From Pseudomonas viridiflava (GTDB lineage Bacteria > Pseudomonadota > Gammaproteobacteria > Pseudomonadales > Pseudomonadaceae), in contig NZ_UUOC01000025.1 of the NCBI RefSeq assembly GCF_900590755.1, positions 124,001-188,000 of the forward strand: a DNA stretch of 64,000 nt. Direction: 5' to 3'. The notes under the pieces were generated by a model. The model searched no databases, was not told where the DNA came from, and was given only the letters and a program-made list of their open reading frames with translations. Positions 45,112-54,401 of this stretch are shown here, piece after piece. The first letter of the stretch is position 1. Each line of letters begins with the position of its first letter. The translations under genes and the position numbers were made by a program.

Positions 45112-45438
45112 TTAGAACGGCATTTTCATGCCTGGCGGCAACTGCATGCCGGCGGTCATGCTGGCGGTTTTTTCCTGGCTGGCCTGTTCGATCTTGCGCA
45201 CGGCGTCGTTGACGGCGGCGGCGATCAGGTCTTCCAGCACTTCCTTGTCTTCCTGCATCAGGCTGTCATCCAGATTGATGCGTTTGACGTCATGACGACC
45301 GGTCATTACCACGCTGACCAGGCCTGCGCCCGATTTGCCGGTCACTTCGGCATTGGCCAGTTCTTCCTGCATCTTGGCCATTTTTTCCTGCATTTGCTGA
45401 GCCTGTTTCATCAGGCCTGCCATGCCACCTTTCATCAT
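45112..45438 (-). CDS. ybaB: nucleoid-associated protein YbaB/EbfC
   Basis: A 108-residue DNA-binding dimer subunit that coats the nucleoid. The N-terminal helix is [18 protein letters not shown], then the conserved [24 protein letters not shown]. Directly downstream of dnaX with a 63-bp gap and ended by its own terminator, so the usual ybaB-recR coupling is absent here. Confidence 0.94.
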   Translation of the reverse strand: MMKGGMAGLMKQAQQMQEKMAKMQEELANAEVTGKSGAGLVSVVMTGRHDVKRINLDDSLMQEDKEVLEDLIAAAVNDAVRKIEQASQEKTASMTAGMQLPPGMKMPF

Positions 45439-45501
45439 GGGATATCTCCTCGAAAGTTGATTGTTTTGCCTGGCGCGACCCGACTGGCGTCGCGCCGTCA
45501 G

Positions 45502-47604
45502 TTAATGAGTTTGAGCGACCGGGGCGTCCACGGGCTTAATCGTATCCTCCCGGATCACTGCGCCAAACTGTTGCAGCATCTGCTGGATGAACGGATCAGC
45601 ATGAATCGACGCTTCAGCCTGCAGCTGCCGCTCGGCCCGCAGCCGCGAGGCCGCTTGCGCCGGGGTTTCCTGCTCAGGTTTGATCAGCTCGATACTCAGG
45701 TTGATCGTGCGCCCGGTGAATTGGTTCAAGGCATCGTTGATACGGCGCTGCTGGGTCGAATTGAACAGCGCGCTGTGCCCAGGATCAAGGTGCAGCAACC
45801 AGGCGTCGCCCTGCATGGAAATCAGGGTGCAGTTGGAAGCGATGCTGCTGGTCATGCCCGAGATCGGCAGTTTGGTGAACATGTCCAGCCACTCTGCCGC
45901 CAGACCGGTGGCCGGCTTGGAAGCAGGAGCCGGTTCAGCCTCCACCGCTTCGGTCACGCTTTCGTGGGCCAGCTCATCCAGGTAGCTGTAGGACGCAGGA
46001 TCGATATCCACATCCGGCTCGACATAATCGTCATCCGGTGGCGGCTCGTCGTCGCGGTCCATGGGCGCAGGCACATAGGCGGCGTCGGGAACACGCTCAA
46101 GCATGGCAGGCGTTACAACCTGCTCAGGCTCTGATTCAGCTGCAAGCGACTCGACCTCAGGCGCGTCGGGCACCGGGCTGGCAGGCGCCGGGGTCGGCAT
46201 GGGCGTGAGATCGGGTTGCTCGGCCACCGTGTCGAGCACCGGCTCAGGCGCGGGCTCCACGACAGGTTCGGGTTCAGACTCGGGCTCGGCATCGACAACC
46301 GGCGGCAACGGTGCGGGTTCGTTCCACGGCAGGTCCACTTCTGCAACCGGCTCAGGTGCTGGCGCTACAGGTGCGGGCGCCGCTTCAACAACCGGAGCAA
46401 CCGGTGCCGGAGCAATGACCGGTGCAACTGCTGTCACACCGGCCACTTGTTTCGGGGAATCAACCGTGGCCGGGTTGATTCCCACTGTCTTTAGCGGCTG
46501 CCTCGGGGCATCGCTGCTGTCGGCGGGACGAAACGCCAGCATACGCAACAGGACCATCTCGAAACCGCCACGGGGATCAGGCGCCAGTGGCAAGTCGCGA
46601 CGCCCGATCAAACCCATCTGGTAATAGAACTGCACGTCTTCGGCAGGCAAGGCCTGGGCCAGCGCCAATACCCGATCACGATCGCCATGACCATTGTCGA
46701 CACCCTCGGGCAGCGCCTGGGCAATCGCCACGCGATGCAGCACGTTGAGGATTTCCGACAGCACACCGTTCCAGTCCGGCCCCTGCTCTGCCAGATGACG
46801 CACCGCTTCCAGCAGACTGCGGGCATCGCCATCAATCAGCGCAGTAAGGACGTCGAACACCTGACCGTGGTCCAGGGTGCCGAGCATGGCCCGCACATCG
46901 GCGGCCATGACTTTACCTTCACCAAAAGCAATCGCCTGATCGGTCAGGCTCATGGCATCACGCATCGAACCATCGGCGGCGCGGCCCAGCAACCACAGTG
47001 CGTCGTCTTCGAACGGTACGTTTTCGACGCCCAGCACGTGGGTCAAATGCTCGACCACCCGCTCCGGGGTCATGTTCTTGAGTGAGAACTGCAGGCAGCG
47101 GGACAGAATCGTCGCCGGCAGCTTCTGCGGATCAGTGGTGGCCAGGATGAACTTGACGTAAGGCGGCGGCTCTTCGAGGGTCTTGAGCAAGGCGTTGAAC
47201 GAGTGGCTGGAAAGCATGTGCACTTCGTCGATCAGGTAGACCTTGAAGCGCCCGCGACTCGGGGCGTATTGCACGTTATCCAGCAGCTCGCGGGTGTCTT
47301 CGACCTTGGTGCGGCTCGCGGCGTCGATTTCGATCAGGTCAACAAAACGGCCTTCGTCGATCTCGCGGCACACCGAGCAGGTGCCGCAGGGCGTCGAAGT
47401 GATCCCGGTTTCGCAGTTCAGGCACTTGGCGATAATCCGCGCAATCGTGGTTTTACCGACACCGCGGGTGCCGGTGAACAGATAGGCATGGTGCAGGCGC
47501 TGGCTGTCCAAGGCGTTGATCAGGGCCTTCAACACATGCGTCTGGCCGACCATTTCGCGGAACGAGCGCGGACGCCATTTACGTGCAAGAACCTGATAAC
47601 TCAT
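45502..47604 (-). CDS. dnaX: DNA polymerase III subunits tau/gamma
   Basis: A 700-residue clamp-loader ATPase. Walker A is GTRGVGKT (45-52), a zinc module is formed by Cys64, 73, 76 and 79, and Walker B is in VYLIDEVHM. A long Pro/Ala/Glu-rich linker (about 375-530) precedes the tau C-terminal domain that binds the polymerase and helicase. No A6G-type slippery run was found, so a shorter gamma product by frameshift is not predicted. ATG 47604 (MSYQVLARKWRP) matches the family; the open frame starts five codons earlier. Confidence 0.95.
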   Translation of the reverse strand: MSYQVLARKWRPRSFREMVGQTHVLKALINALDSQRLHHAYLFTGTRGVGKTTIARIIAKCLNCETGITSTPCGTCSVCREIDEGRFVDLIEIDAASRTKVEDTRELLDNVQYAPSRGRFKVYLIDEVHMLSSHSFNALLKTLEEPPPYVKFILATTDPQKLPATILSRCLQFSLKNMTPERVVEHLTHVLGVENVPFEDDALWLLGRAADGSMRDAMSLTDQAIAFGEGKVMAADVRAMLGTLDHGQVFDVLTALIDGDARSLLEAVRHLAEQGPDWNGVLSEILNVLHRVAIAQALPEGVDNGHGDRDRVLALAQALPAEDVQFYYQMGLIGRRDLPLAPDPRGGFEMVLLRMLAFRPADSSDAPRQPLKTVGINPATVDSPKQVAGVTAVAPVIAPAPVAPVVEAAPAPVAPAPEPVAEVDLPWNEPAPLPPVVDAEPESEPEPVVEPAPEPVLDTVAEQPDLTPMPTPAPASPVPDAPEVESLAAESEPEQVVTPAMLERVPDAAYVPAPMDRDDEPPPDDDYVEPDVDIDPASYSYLDELAHESVTEAVEAEPAPASKPATGLAAEWLDMFTKLPISGMTSSIASNCTLISMQGDAWLLHLDPGHSALFNSTQQRRINDALNQFTGRTINLSIELIKPEQETPAQAASRLRAERQLQAEASIHADPFIQQMLQQFGAVIREDTIKPVDAPVAQTH

Positions 47605-47771
47605 CGAAAACCGTCGCAACTGGGAAGCGGAAGACCGCTAATGCTAGCGGAGCAGGGGCAAAATTGCATCTGGTGTACTGGTCTATTCTGTCTAAGCTAT
47701 GCAAATGAATGTAAGGGCATGCCGTATTCGGGTCTTTAGGGGCTTTATTGAAGCTCGTTGTTGGGGGACTC

Positions 47772-48485
47772 ATGCGTCGAAGCCAGATTGCATTGATAGT
47801 GTTACTGCTCTTTAACCAACCCAGCTGGGCAGCCGAACCGCCACTGAGGTTTTCCGTCGCTGAAAGCTGGTCGATGCCACTGATCCAGCTGGACGATTAT
47901 CAGCCCACTTCAGGGATTCTGTTCGACATCATGCAGAGCCTTTCGCGTCAGGTGGGCATGCGAGCTGAATTTCATGTACTGCCCCGCCTGCGTGTGCAAG
48001 CGGCGCTGGAGCGTGGCGAAGTGGATATCCGCTGCTACGCGGCGCAAGCCTGGGTGCCGAACCTGTCAGGCGACTACTTCTGGAGCCTGCCGATTCTGTA
48101 CCAGCGCGACTTGCTGATCGCCTCCGCGCAGACAGCCGCCGGCCCCTACCCCGAGCAGTTCAGCAACGAAACGGTCGGCACCGTGCTCGGCTACAACTAC
48201 CCTGATTTGCAACACCTGTTCGACAACCATCAATTGGTCCGTGAGGACGCTCGCAGCCAGGAGCAGACCCTGCGCAAGCTGGCTGCCGGGCGTTACAACT
48301 ATGCCGTCTCCAGCCAACTGGTGCTGGACTGGGTGAATCGCGACCTGCCCGCCAGCCAGCGTCTGAAAGTTATCTCGCTGGTCAGCGAACAGCCTGCCGG
48401 CTGCATTCTGCGCACACTGGTGCGCATGAGGGTTTCAGGTGAAATACAGCAAATCATTGATCGCTATACCGCGCCTCGCATCTGA
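47772..48485 (+). CDS. periplasmic solute-binding protein, family 3 type
   Basis: A 237-residue exported protein with a signal peptide at about 1-20 (cut after QPSWA). The mature part has the two-lobe amino-acid-binding plan, with GILFDIMQSLSRQVGM and RLRVQAALERGEVDIRCYA. Such stand-alone proteins in Pseudomonas can bind amino acids or act as sensors; no permease gene lies beside it. GGGGGA is upstream of ATG 47772. It is divergent from dnaX. Confidence 0.85.
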   Translation: MRRSQIALIVLLLFNQPSWAAEPPLRFSVAESWSMPLIQLDDYQPTSGILFDIMQSLSRQVGMRAEFHVLPRLRVQAALERGEVDIRCYAAQAWVPNLSGDYFWSLPILYQRDLLIASAQTAAGPYPEQFSNETVGTVLGYNYPDLQHLFDNHQLVREDARSQEQTLRKLAAGRYNYAVSSQLVLDWVNRDLPASQRLKVISLVSEQPAGCILRTLVRMRVSGEIQQIIDRYTAPRI

Positions 48486-48614
48486 GGCTCCTCTCTATTC
48501 ACGAGATGAAAAGGCAGAAACTCTGTTTCCCCTGCTTGTCGCAAAGCCGTCACAAAGCGCGCCTATTCTCGCCTGAAATCTTTAGTAACACTTAATCAGG
48601 CGAGTGACTTTTCC

Positions 48615-50291
48615 ATGAGCGATAAACCAGACGACGCATCGCAGACCGATCCCAGCCGAAGGCGTTTTCTGGGTGGCATGGCGGCACTCGGCGCAGGCAT
48701 GACCCTCAGCGGTATCGTCACGGCTCAGGACAAACCTTCTACAGCGCCCGTCGCTGCCTTGACCGGCGCAGCGCTGGATAAAGCCTTGCGCGATAACGTC
48801 AAAACCGTCGTGGTGATTTACGCCGAAAACCGCAGCTTCAATAACCTGTTCGGCAGCTTCCCCGGCGTGGAAAAGCCGTTGGCCTCCCTCAAGCCTGCCG
48901 ACTACCAGCAGCGCGACCGCGACGGCAAACTGCTGGATACGCTACCGCCCGCCTGGGGAGGTGTTTTGCAGGTCGGGCCGCAAACCGTTGATGGCGTGAG
49001 TTACCCCGCCGGTGGCCAGTTTCAGGAAAACCTGTCTAACGCGCCCTTCCCGCTCAAAGGCCTGAACGGCGAAGACTTGCCCCTGAGCCTGGTGACTCGC
49101 GATCTGTGGCATGTGTTCTATCAGAACCAGATGCAGATCAACGGCGGCAAGAATGACCGCTTTGTCGCCTGGGCCGATGCGGGTGGACTGCCGATGGGTT
49201 ATTACGCCCAGAGCCAGTATTCGTTGCGTCTGTGGGATGTCGCCAAGGAATTCGTGCTCTGCGACAACTTCTTCCAGGGAGCCTTTGGCGGTTCGTTTCT
49301 CAACCACCACTACCTGATCGCCGCGACAGCTCCGATCTATCCGAACGCGCAGACGTCCGCTGCCAAATCGCAGATCGCCACGCTGGAGAGTGACAATCCT
49401 CATGATCCGCGCCTCAAGCCCCTGGAAAAATCGCCAGCCAGCGCCATGACCGGCCCGCCGCAGTTCGGCCCCAGCGCGCTCACACCCGATGGCTTTGCCG
49501 TGAATACCCTTGCCCCGCCCTACTGGCCAACCTGGCTGCGTGACCCGGAGAAACCGGACTACTCCAAGCCGGACCTGCCCAATGTGCTGGTGCCACAAAC
49601 CCATGAGCACATTGGCGACAAGCTGTCGAAGAACAACGTCGACTGGGCCTGGTATGCCGGGGCATGGCAAGTCACCCTCGACCAGTTCAAGGACTCTACC
49701 GGGATCCCGAAAATCCCCAACTTTCAGTACCACCATCAGCCATTCAACTACTTCGTCCAGCAAGGCCCGGAGAACCCCAAGGAGCGCAACAAGCGCCTGC
49801 GCGACGGCGGACTGGGGGATGAAGCCAGTACCAATAAGTTCCTCGCTGACGCCGAAGCGGGCAAGTTACCCGCTGTCACCTTCTACAAGCCCCAGGGCAA
49901 TCTGAACATGCACGCCGGTTACGCTGACGTCGCGGCGGGCGACCGCCACATCGACCGTGCCATCAAGGTGCTGCGCAACAGCCCGCAATGGGAAAACATG
50001 GTGGTGGTCATTACCGTCGATGAAAACGGCGGTTGGTGGGACCATGTCGCGCCACCCAAGGGTGATCGTTGGGGTCCGGGCACGCGCATTCCGGCGTTGG
50101 TGGTTTCGCCGTTCGCCCGCAAAGGCAGCGTCGATCACACGATTTACGACACCGCGTCGATCCTGCGTCTGATCACCCGGGTGCATAACCTGGAAAAGCT
50201 CGACGGCCTCAAAGAGCGAGACAACGCCATGCTGGCTCGCGGGCAGCAGCCCATGGGTGACCTGACCAATGCGCTGCAGTTTTCCGTGTAA
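48615..50291 (+). CDS. Tat-exported phosphoesterase (AcpA / phospholipase C family)
   Basis: A 558-residue periplasmic or secreted hydrolase. A twin-arginine signal SRRRFLGG (14-21) is followed by a hydrophobic segment and cleavage near VTAQD. The catalytic superfamily marks are VVIYAENRSFNNLFG (metal site and nucleophile region), NFFQGAFGGSFLNHH and VVVITVDENGGWWDHVAPP. The family covers acid phosphatases and phosphocholine phospholipases C; the substrate cannot be told from sequence alone. It is monocistronic. Confidence 0.9.
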   Translation: MSDKPDDASQTDPSRRRFLGGMAALGAGMTLSGIVTAQDKPSTAPVAALTGAALDKALRDNVKTVVVIYAENRSFNNLFGSFPGVEKPLASLKPADYQQRDRDGKLLDTLPPAWGGVLQVGPQTVDGVSYPAGGQFQENLSNAPFPLKGLNGEDLPLSLVTRDLWHVFYQNQMQINGGKNDRFVAWADAGGLPMGYYAQSQYSLRLWDVAKEFVLCDNFFQGAFGGSFLNHHYLIAATAPIYPNAQTSAAKSQIATLESDNPHDPRLKPLEKSPASAMTGPPQFGPSALTPDGFAVNTLAPPYWPTWLRDPEKPDYSKPDLPNVLVPQTHEHIGDKLSKNNVDWAWYAGAWQVTLDQFKDSTGIPKIPNFQYHHQPFNYFVQQGPENPKERNKRLRDGGLGDEASTNKFLADAEAGKLPAVTFYKPQGNLNMHAGYADVAAGDRHIDRAIKVLRNSPQWENMVVVITVDENGGWWDHVAPPKGDRWGPGTRIPALVVSPFARKGSVDHTIYDTASILRLITRVHNLEKLDGLKERDNAMLARGQQPMGDLTNALQFSV

Positions 50292-50307
50292 TCCGTAAAA
50301 ACGACGT

Positions 50308-50329
50308 CGGCCGCCATACCAGGCGGCCG
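50308..50329 (-). terminator. candidate terminator between convergent genes
   Basis: CGGCCGCC-ATACCA-GGCGGCCG. On the minus strand a T5 run follows six bases after the stem, so it could end transcription from the 50427 gene; on the plus strand there is no T-run. Confidence 0.4.
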
Positions 50330-50426
50330 GCTTCAGAACTCAGCCGAATATATGTCTTTTCCGTAGTCGCAGTGACTGCAACGGGTCCTTCGAGGCGCTC
50401 CATAGATAGGCGAATTTTATGTCACG

Positions 50427-50978
50427 TTACCCCAGGAACTTGGTAACAGGCTCAATGCCTGGGGTGACATCCTGTTCAGTTACAGTTGCCCTGTCCTCAG
50501 GAAGTAATGACATAGATACATTATCAATATCCATCGCGTAATAACCATAGGTATTTATCCAGACCTGACCCGCGCCACCCTCCATGCGTTTCAGCACAAA
50601 CCCCTTAAGCTCCTGCCACTCTCCAGATTTAACCTCGTCATCATACAACTCTATTCTTAGCCCGATATGCGCGCCTGGAGTATTATTATTTAAAATCACC
50701 TGAAGACCCATCATTTTCCTCGAGCCTACGGCGCCTCCAGAACGCATGGAAATACTGAATCGGTATGGGCGTCCGACTTCAATACCAAGAATATCTTTCC
50801 TGAACTGTACTCCGTTGTATGCATAGGGCTCATCAGTACCTATATAGTAGTTATCCCCCTCTGTCTTGATATGGACGTCACCGAAAGCCTCTACGTCCCA
50901 CCCTTTGAAATCACCATTAGTAAAATCGAGAAACACCCTATCGCGATCATTGACGTCCTTGACTTTTTTCACACCCAC
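50427..50978 (-). CDS. uncharacterised 183-residue protein, carbohydrate-binding-like beta fold
   Basis: I do not recognise a named family. The opening VFLDFTNGDFKGWDVEAFGD, then RPYRFSISMRS, LRIELYDDE and IDNVSMSLLPED resemble jelly-roll carbohydrate-binding or adhesin accessory domains. There is no signal peptide. Its codons are AT-rich compared with neighbours, and the 410 bp upstream are even more AT-rich, which suggests horizontal acquisition. It could be a stand-alone domain left from a larger surface protein. Confidence 0.65.
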   Translation of the reverse strand: MGVKKVKDVNDRDRVFLDFTNGDFKGWDVEAFGDVHIKTEGDNYYIGTDEPYAYNGVQFRKDILGIEVGRPYRFSISMRSGGAVGSRKMMGLQVILNNNTPGAHIGLRIELYDDEVKSGEWQELKGFVLKRMEGGAGQVWINTYGYYAMDIDNVSMSLLPEDRATVTEQDVTPGIEPVTKFLG

Positions 50979-51388
50979 CTCCAGAAAGGCAAACGATGAA
51001 CTACACCGCAGCGCTGACGCTAACTATAACGATGAAAAACATGAGCCATCACCGCTCTCCCACAGACTTATACAACTTCCTTAAAGCACTGTGTGCCGCG
51101 CTCTTTTAAGCTAGCACATGAAAATTTGCGATTCATATTTTTTGGCTATACCCAACGGGCACGATAAAAATGGATGCTATATACCTGACGCTACTTGAAT
51201 ATAAAACTGCAGACTTGACTAAAAAAAACATCGACATGTTGCGCCCCCTCGTCCGATACACCTCAATCACAGGGCAAAAGAACGCAAAACATGAATGGAT
51301 AGTCGCTAAAAATCATCCCTGATAAAACCGACATATCGTGGCCATCGCTTGAAGCCGGAGATTGCCTGCCAAGGCAACGGCTGGCGAC
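50979..51388. other. 410-bp AT-rich intergenic region
   Basis: No gene found. Base composition is far more AT-rich than the surrounding DNA (for example GACTAAAAAAAACATCGAC near 51216). It must contain the promoter of the 50427 gene and the region downstream of the cyclase gene. Confidence 0.5.
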
Positions 51389-52435
51389 TCAGCCCGCCAG
51401 CACCACCTGATCGCGGCCCTGCCGTTTGCCCTGATACAACCCTTGATCAGTTCGGCGCAGGGCACTTTCAAAACTCTCATCTTGACGGATCTGACTGACC
51501 GCCAGCGTGGCCGTGACCGTGAAGGGCGAACGCTCGGTCTTGCCTGCAGTCTCGCGAATCCCCAGCAGGATCCGCTCGGCAACCGCAAGCGCGGCGTGCT
51601 CTGAAGTGTCGGGCATCAGCACCAGAAACTCCTCACCTCCCCATCGCGATGCCACATCGGTGACGCGCACGTTACTGCTGATCGCCTTGGCGACACGCTG
51701 CAGTATCACGTCTCCCCGATCGTGACCCAAGCGGTCGTTGATCTGCTTGAAATGATCGATATCCAGCAGAATGATCGCCGAATTCGCCGAACCAGCCAGT
51801 TGGTCAACTCCTTCGATAATTCGGCGTCGGGTGTAAAGATTGGTCAGGCTGTCGCGGCTTGCCATGTGAAACAGGCTGAGCTGCATGGAACGGGTGAAGC
51901 GCACCGACAAGGCCGTGCCATGCACCAGCAACGCCGTGGCGGCAGCCACGTTCACGATACCGAAAGCCTCGCGCAGCGGCGCAGCCACACCTGAATCCAG
52001 CCCCATCCGCTCACGCATGACATAGCCCCACACCGCCACCGTGATAATCGTCAGATTGAGCGCAACTCGCAGTCTGCGCCGGTCCTGAAAACTGAACGCG
52101 ATGACCGGAATCAGGCAATAGAGGTAAAAGTGAAAGTTGCTATTCCAGCCAAGCACCCAGCTGGCCAGCACCGCATGAAGAATAATCTCCCCGCTCATAA
52201 ACATCCCGGCAACGCTGTAACGCTCCATGCGGATTGCTTTGAGACATAGCACATAGACCCCAATGCTGAACGCATTGGCGACCGCCAGCAAAGGCAACTG
52301 CAGCAATAGAAAGAGGATGAACAACACCACGTGAATGCCGAATGCGATCTGCACAACAGGCACAATGTGCCGCCAGAAGTGCGCCGTGGCTTCGCGCAAC
52401 AAGTGAGCGCGATCACTGGCGGAGAGAACGTTCAT
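51389..52435 (-). CDS. membrane-bound GGDEF diguanylate cyclase
   Basis: A 348-residue enzyme that makes cyclic di-GMP. Residues about 25-175 hold five to six membrane helices with no known sensor motif. The GGDEF domain (about 190-348) has the active GGEEF (266-270), LDIDHFKQINDRLGHD, and the inhibitory I-site RVTD (257-260) five residues before it, so it should be active and product-inhibited. The open frame runs on upstream to 52657, but ATG 52435 starts just ahead of the first helix region. It probably tunes adhesion or motility. Confidence 0.88.
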   Translation of the reverse strand: MNVLSASDRAHLLREATAHFWRHIVPVVQIAFGIHVVLFILFLLLQLPLLAVANAFSIGVYVLCLKAIRMERYSVAGMFMSGEIILHAVLASWVLGWNSNFHFYLYCLIPVIAFSFQDRRRLRVALNLTIITVAVWGYVMRERMGLDSGVAAPLREAFGIVNVAAATALLVHGTALSVRFTRSMQLSLFHMASRDSLTNLYTRRRIIEGVDQLAGSANSAIILLDIDHFKQINDRLGHDRGDVILQRVAKAISSNVRVTDVASRWGGEEFLVLMPDTSEHAALAVAERILLGIRETAGKTERSPFTVTATLAVSQIRQDESFESALRRTDQGLYQGKRQGRDQVVLAG

Positions 52436-52777
52436 CGACAAGTCTCGTGGGGGTCGGTAGTAGGCTGGAATACAGCGCAGCTGGAGGTTCAGATGATCCT
52501 TCAGTATCGGCAGCAAACGACCGAAGATCAGGCCGGTGGTCAGAGCCGCCGGGGTTGGACAACGGCGGGCGGGATATGATCGCAGCCTCTGCAAGAAGAC
52601 TGCCGTGCAGGAGCTCACGAGCGAAGCGAGGCAGCAATAGCGACCTGTCTGATACACCGCAATCGCGGGCCTCGTAACCTCGGTGCGCTCCTACAGGACC
52701 GAGAAACCTGTAGGAGCTGCCGAAGGCTGCGAATGGCGGCGGGTCAGACACACTGTCTTCGCAGCCTGCGGCAGCTC
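52436..52777. other. 342-bp REP-bearing gap between cyclase and DinB gene
   Basis: No gene. It contains a degenerate REP pair (about 52599-52696) and the intact pair 52708-52783. Confidence 0.6.
52599..52696. repeat. degenerate REP pair (GCGAGGC...GCGATAGCG type)
   Basis: CTGCCGTGCAGGAGCTCACG... and ...CCTCGTAACCTCGGTGCGCT then CCTACAG are mismatched arms related to the pairs at 13964 and 16874. Confidence 0.5.
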
Positions 52778-52783
52778 CTACAG
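52708..52783. repeat. REP inverted pair overlapping the DinB stop codon
   Basis: CTGTAGGAGCTGCCGAAGGC on the left and CGCAGCCTGCGGCAGCTCCT then ACAG on the right. The right end reaches into the convergent coding sequence: read on the minus strand its first six bases, CTGTAG, are the last codon and stop of the DinB gene. Confidence 0.9.
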
Positions 52784-53335
52784 TGACCCGACATGCATCT
52801 GTTGGGCATCGGCAATAAGCGCCAGCAAATCCGTGGAGCCCACATCAGCCCCCGCCTGGCTGAGCAACGTGGTGGCTTGCCCGCGGTGGTGGGTCTGGTG
52901 GTTGAAGAAGTGGATCAACAATCCGTAGAAATCGCGCTGGGCCTTGATGCCAGCGGTGTTGGCGTAGTGCAGCGTCACATCCAGATCAGCTTCGCGCAGC
53001 TCGGATGTCCACTCGACGATTGCTTTATCGAGGAATTGGCGTTGCGCCACTAGCTCGTCGAGATCACTGAAAATTTGCTGACTCAAGGCTTGAGGGTTCG
53101 CGAGTCCGCGAATCGACTCAAGGGTTTTAAACCCTGCGGGGTGCGCCGAAAATCGCTTGAGCCAGATGATGTCGGCAACGACCAGATGATTCAGCGTCCC
53201 AAGAATCGACCCGAAAAACGCCTTGCGGTCCGCACTCAGTTCTTGCGCAGGCAACGTGGCCGCTGCGGCGCAGAGCTTTTCGTTCATCCACTGGTTGTAG
53301 GTCGCCATCAGGCTGAGGTGGTCGAGGCGGGTCAC
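52778..53335 (-). CDS. DinB-family metal-dependent hydrolase-like protein
   Basis: A 185-residue four-helix-bundle protein. Metal-site histidines are in LNHLVVADIIW (about 48) and HFFNHQTHHRGQ (about 142-151), the DinB pattern. Functions in the family include thiol transfer; none can be assigned here. The last codon and stop (CTG TAG) are supplied by the end of a REP element. No co-directional partner. Confidence 0.88.
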   Translation of the reverse strand: MTRLDHLSLMATYNQWMNEKLCAAAATLPAQELSADRKAFFGSILGTLNHLVVADIIWLKRFSAHPAGFKTLESIRGLANPQALSQQIFSDLDELVAQRQFLDKAIVEWTSELREADLDVTLHYANTAGIKAQRDFYGLLIHFFNHQTHHRGQATTLLSQAGADVGSTDLLALIADAQQMHVGSL

Positions 53336-53428
53336 GAATGGTCTGCCATAGAGGAATCAGACGGGGAAATTAGTCCTCGCCGGAAGATTTGTCGATGCCT
53401 GAAGAGCTATTCAACAAACACACTGCTG

Positions 53429-53452
53429 TTCGCAGCCTGCGGCAGCTCCTAC
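53429..53452. repeat. single REP arm
   Basis: TTCGCAGCCTGCGGCAGCTC then CTAC is one arm of the 57282-type family; no facing arm is seen nearby. Confidence 0.65.
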
Positions 53453-53544
53453 TCATATGGAACTGGCGGTAGCTATGTAACGCAGTACAAAGGGCACCCG
53501 ATGCTAGCTTGGAAACCCAATCAATGCAGCAAAGGAAACTGCGC

Positions 53545-54321
53545 ATGTACAGCATCGACTACAACACGTACCGCTCAATCAAAGGCTTCAACCGCCGGAC
53601 CCGCTTCCTGGTTCTGCACTACACCGCCGTCAACTTCAAAGGCTCCGTCGCTGCCCTGACCGGCCCATCGGTGAGCGCACATTATCTGGTCCCGGACCCG
53701 ACCGACCCCACCTACATTGCGGCCGGGTTCAAAGAGCTGCGGATTTTCAATCTGGTAGACGAAAGTGAACGGGCCTGGCATGCCGGCATCAGCGCCTGGG
53801 CAAAACGCTACAACCTGAATGACACGGCCATCGGGGTCGAGATCGTTTATCTGGCGACCGAGGATAAAGGGGTCTTTACGTTCCCACCCTACAACCCAAT
53901 ACAAATCCAGGCGGTCAAGGAGCTGGCTGCAAATATCATCCAACGTTATCCGGATATCACACCCACCCATGTGGTCGGGCACAGCGATATTGCCATCGGC
54001 AGAAAAAGCGACCCTGGCGCGGCCTTCCCCTGGAAAGATCTCTACGATGCAGGCGTTGGGGCCTGGTACGACGAAGCGACCAAACAGCGCTACCAGCAAC
54101 AGTTCAGCGGCGGGCTGCCAGGTAAGGCTGATATCGTCGCCAGGCTGGGCCAGTATGGCTATGACCCGAAGCCGGCATCCACTGAGATGGGATACAAAAA
54201 TCTGCTACGGGCATTTCAGCTGCATTTCCGCCCGCAAAAGTACGATGGCGTGCTGGATGCTGAAACCGCGGCGATTTTGTATTCGCTATTGGAGAAGTAC
54301 TTTCCGACAAAGACGGCCTAG
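53545..54321 (+). CDS. ampDh3: N-acetylmuramoyl-L-alanine amidase AmpDh3
   Basis: A 258-residue amidase that cuts the bond between MurNAc and the stem peptide. The amidase_2 domain (about 1-185) has zinc ligands in LHYTAV (His25) and VVGHSDIAIGRKSDPG. A C-terminal peptidoglycan-binding helical domain spans about 195-255 (LLRAFQLHFRP). It closely matches P. aeruginosa AmpDh3, which is a type VI secretion effector. No signal peptide is seen, as for that protein. ATG 53545 has AAAGGA upstream; the open frame begins at 53509. Confidence 0.93.
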   Translation: MYSIDYNTYRSIKGFNRRTRFLVLHYTAVNFKGSVAALTGPSVSAHYLVPDPTDPTYIAAGFKELRIFNLVDESERAWHAGISAWAKRYNLNDTAIGVEIVYLATEDKGVFTFPPYNPIQIQAVKELAANIIQRYPDITPTHVVGHSDIAIGRKSDPGAAFPWKDLYDAGVGAWYDEATKQRYQQQFSGGLPGKADIVARLGQYGYDPKPASTEMGYKNLLRAFQLHFRPQKYDGVLDAETAAILYSLLEKYFPTKTA

Positions 54322-54401
54322 CATCGACAGGTCCGGCCTGAGACGCATACAGCTACGATGGGATTTTTGACTGCGAGCTCGTGAGAAATCGAGTTTTAGA
54401 T

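Noticed and set aside
45502..47604. Programmed frameshift in dnaX to make gamma
   Set aside because: No A-rich slippery run followed by a hairpin was found in the coding strand.
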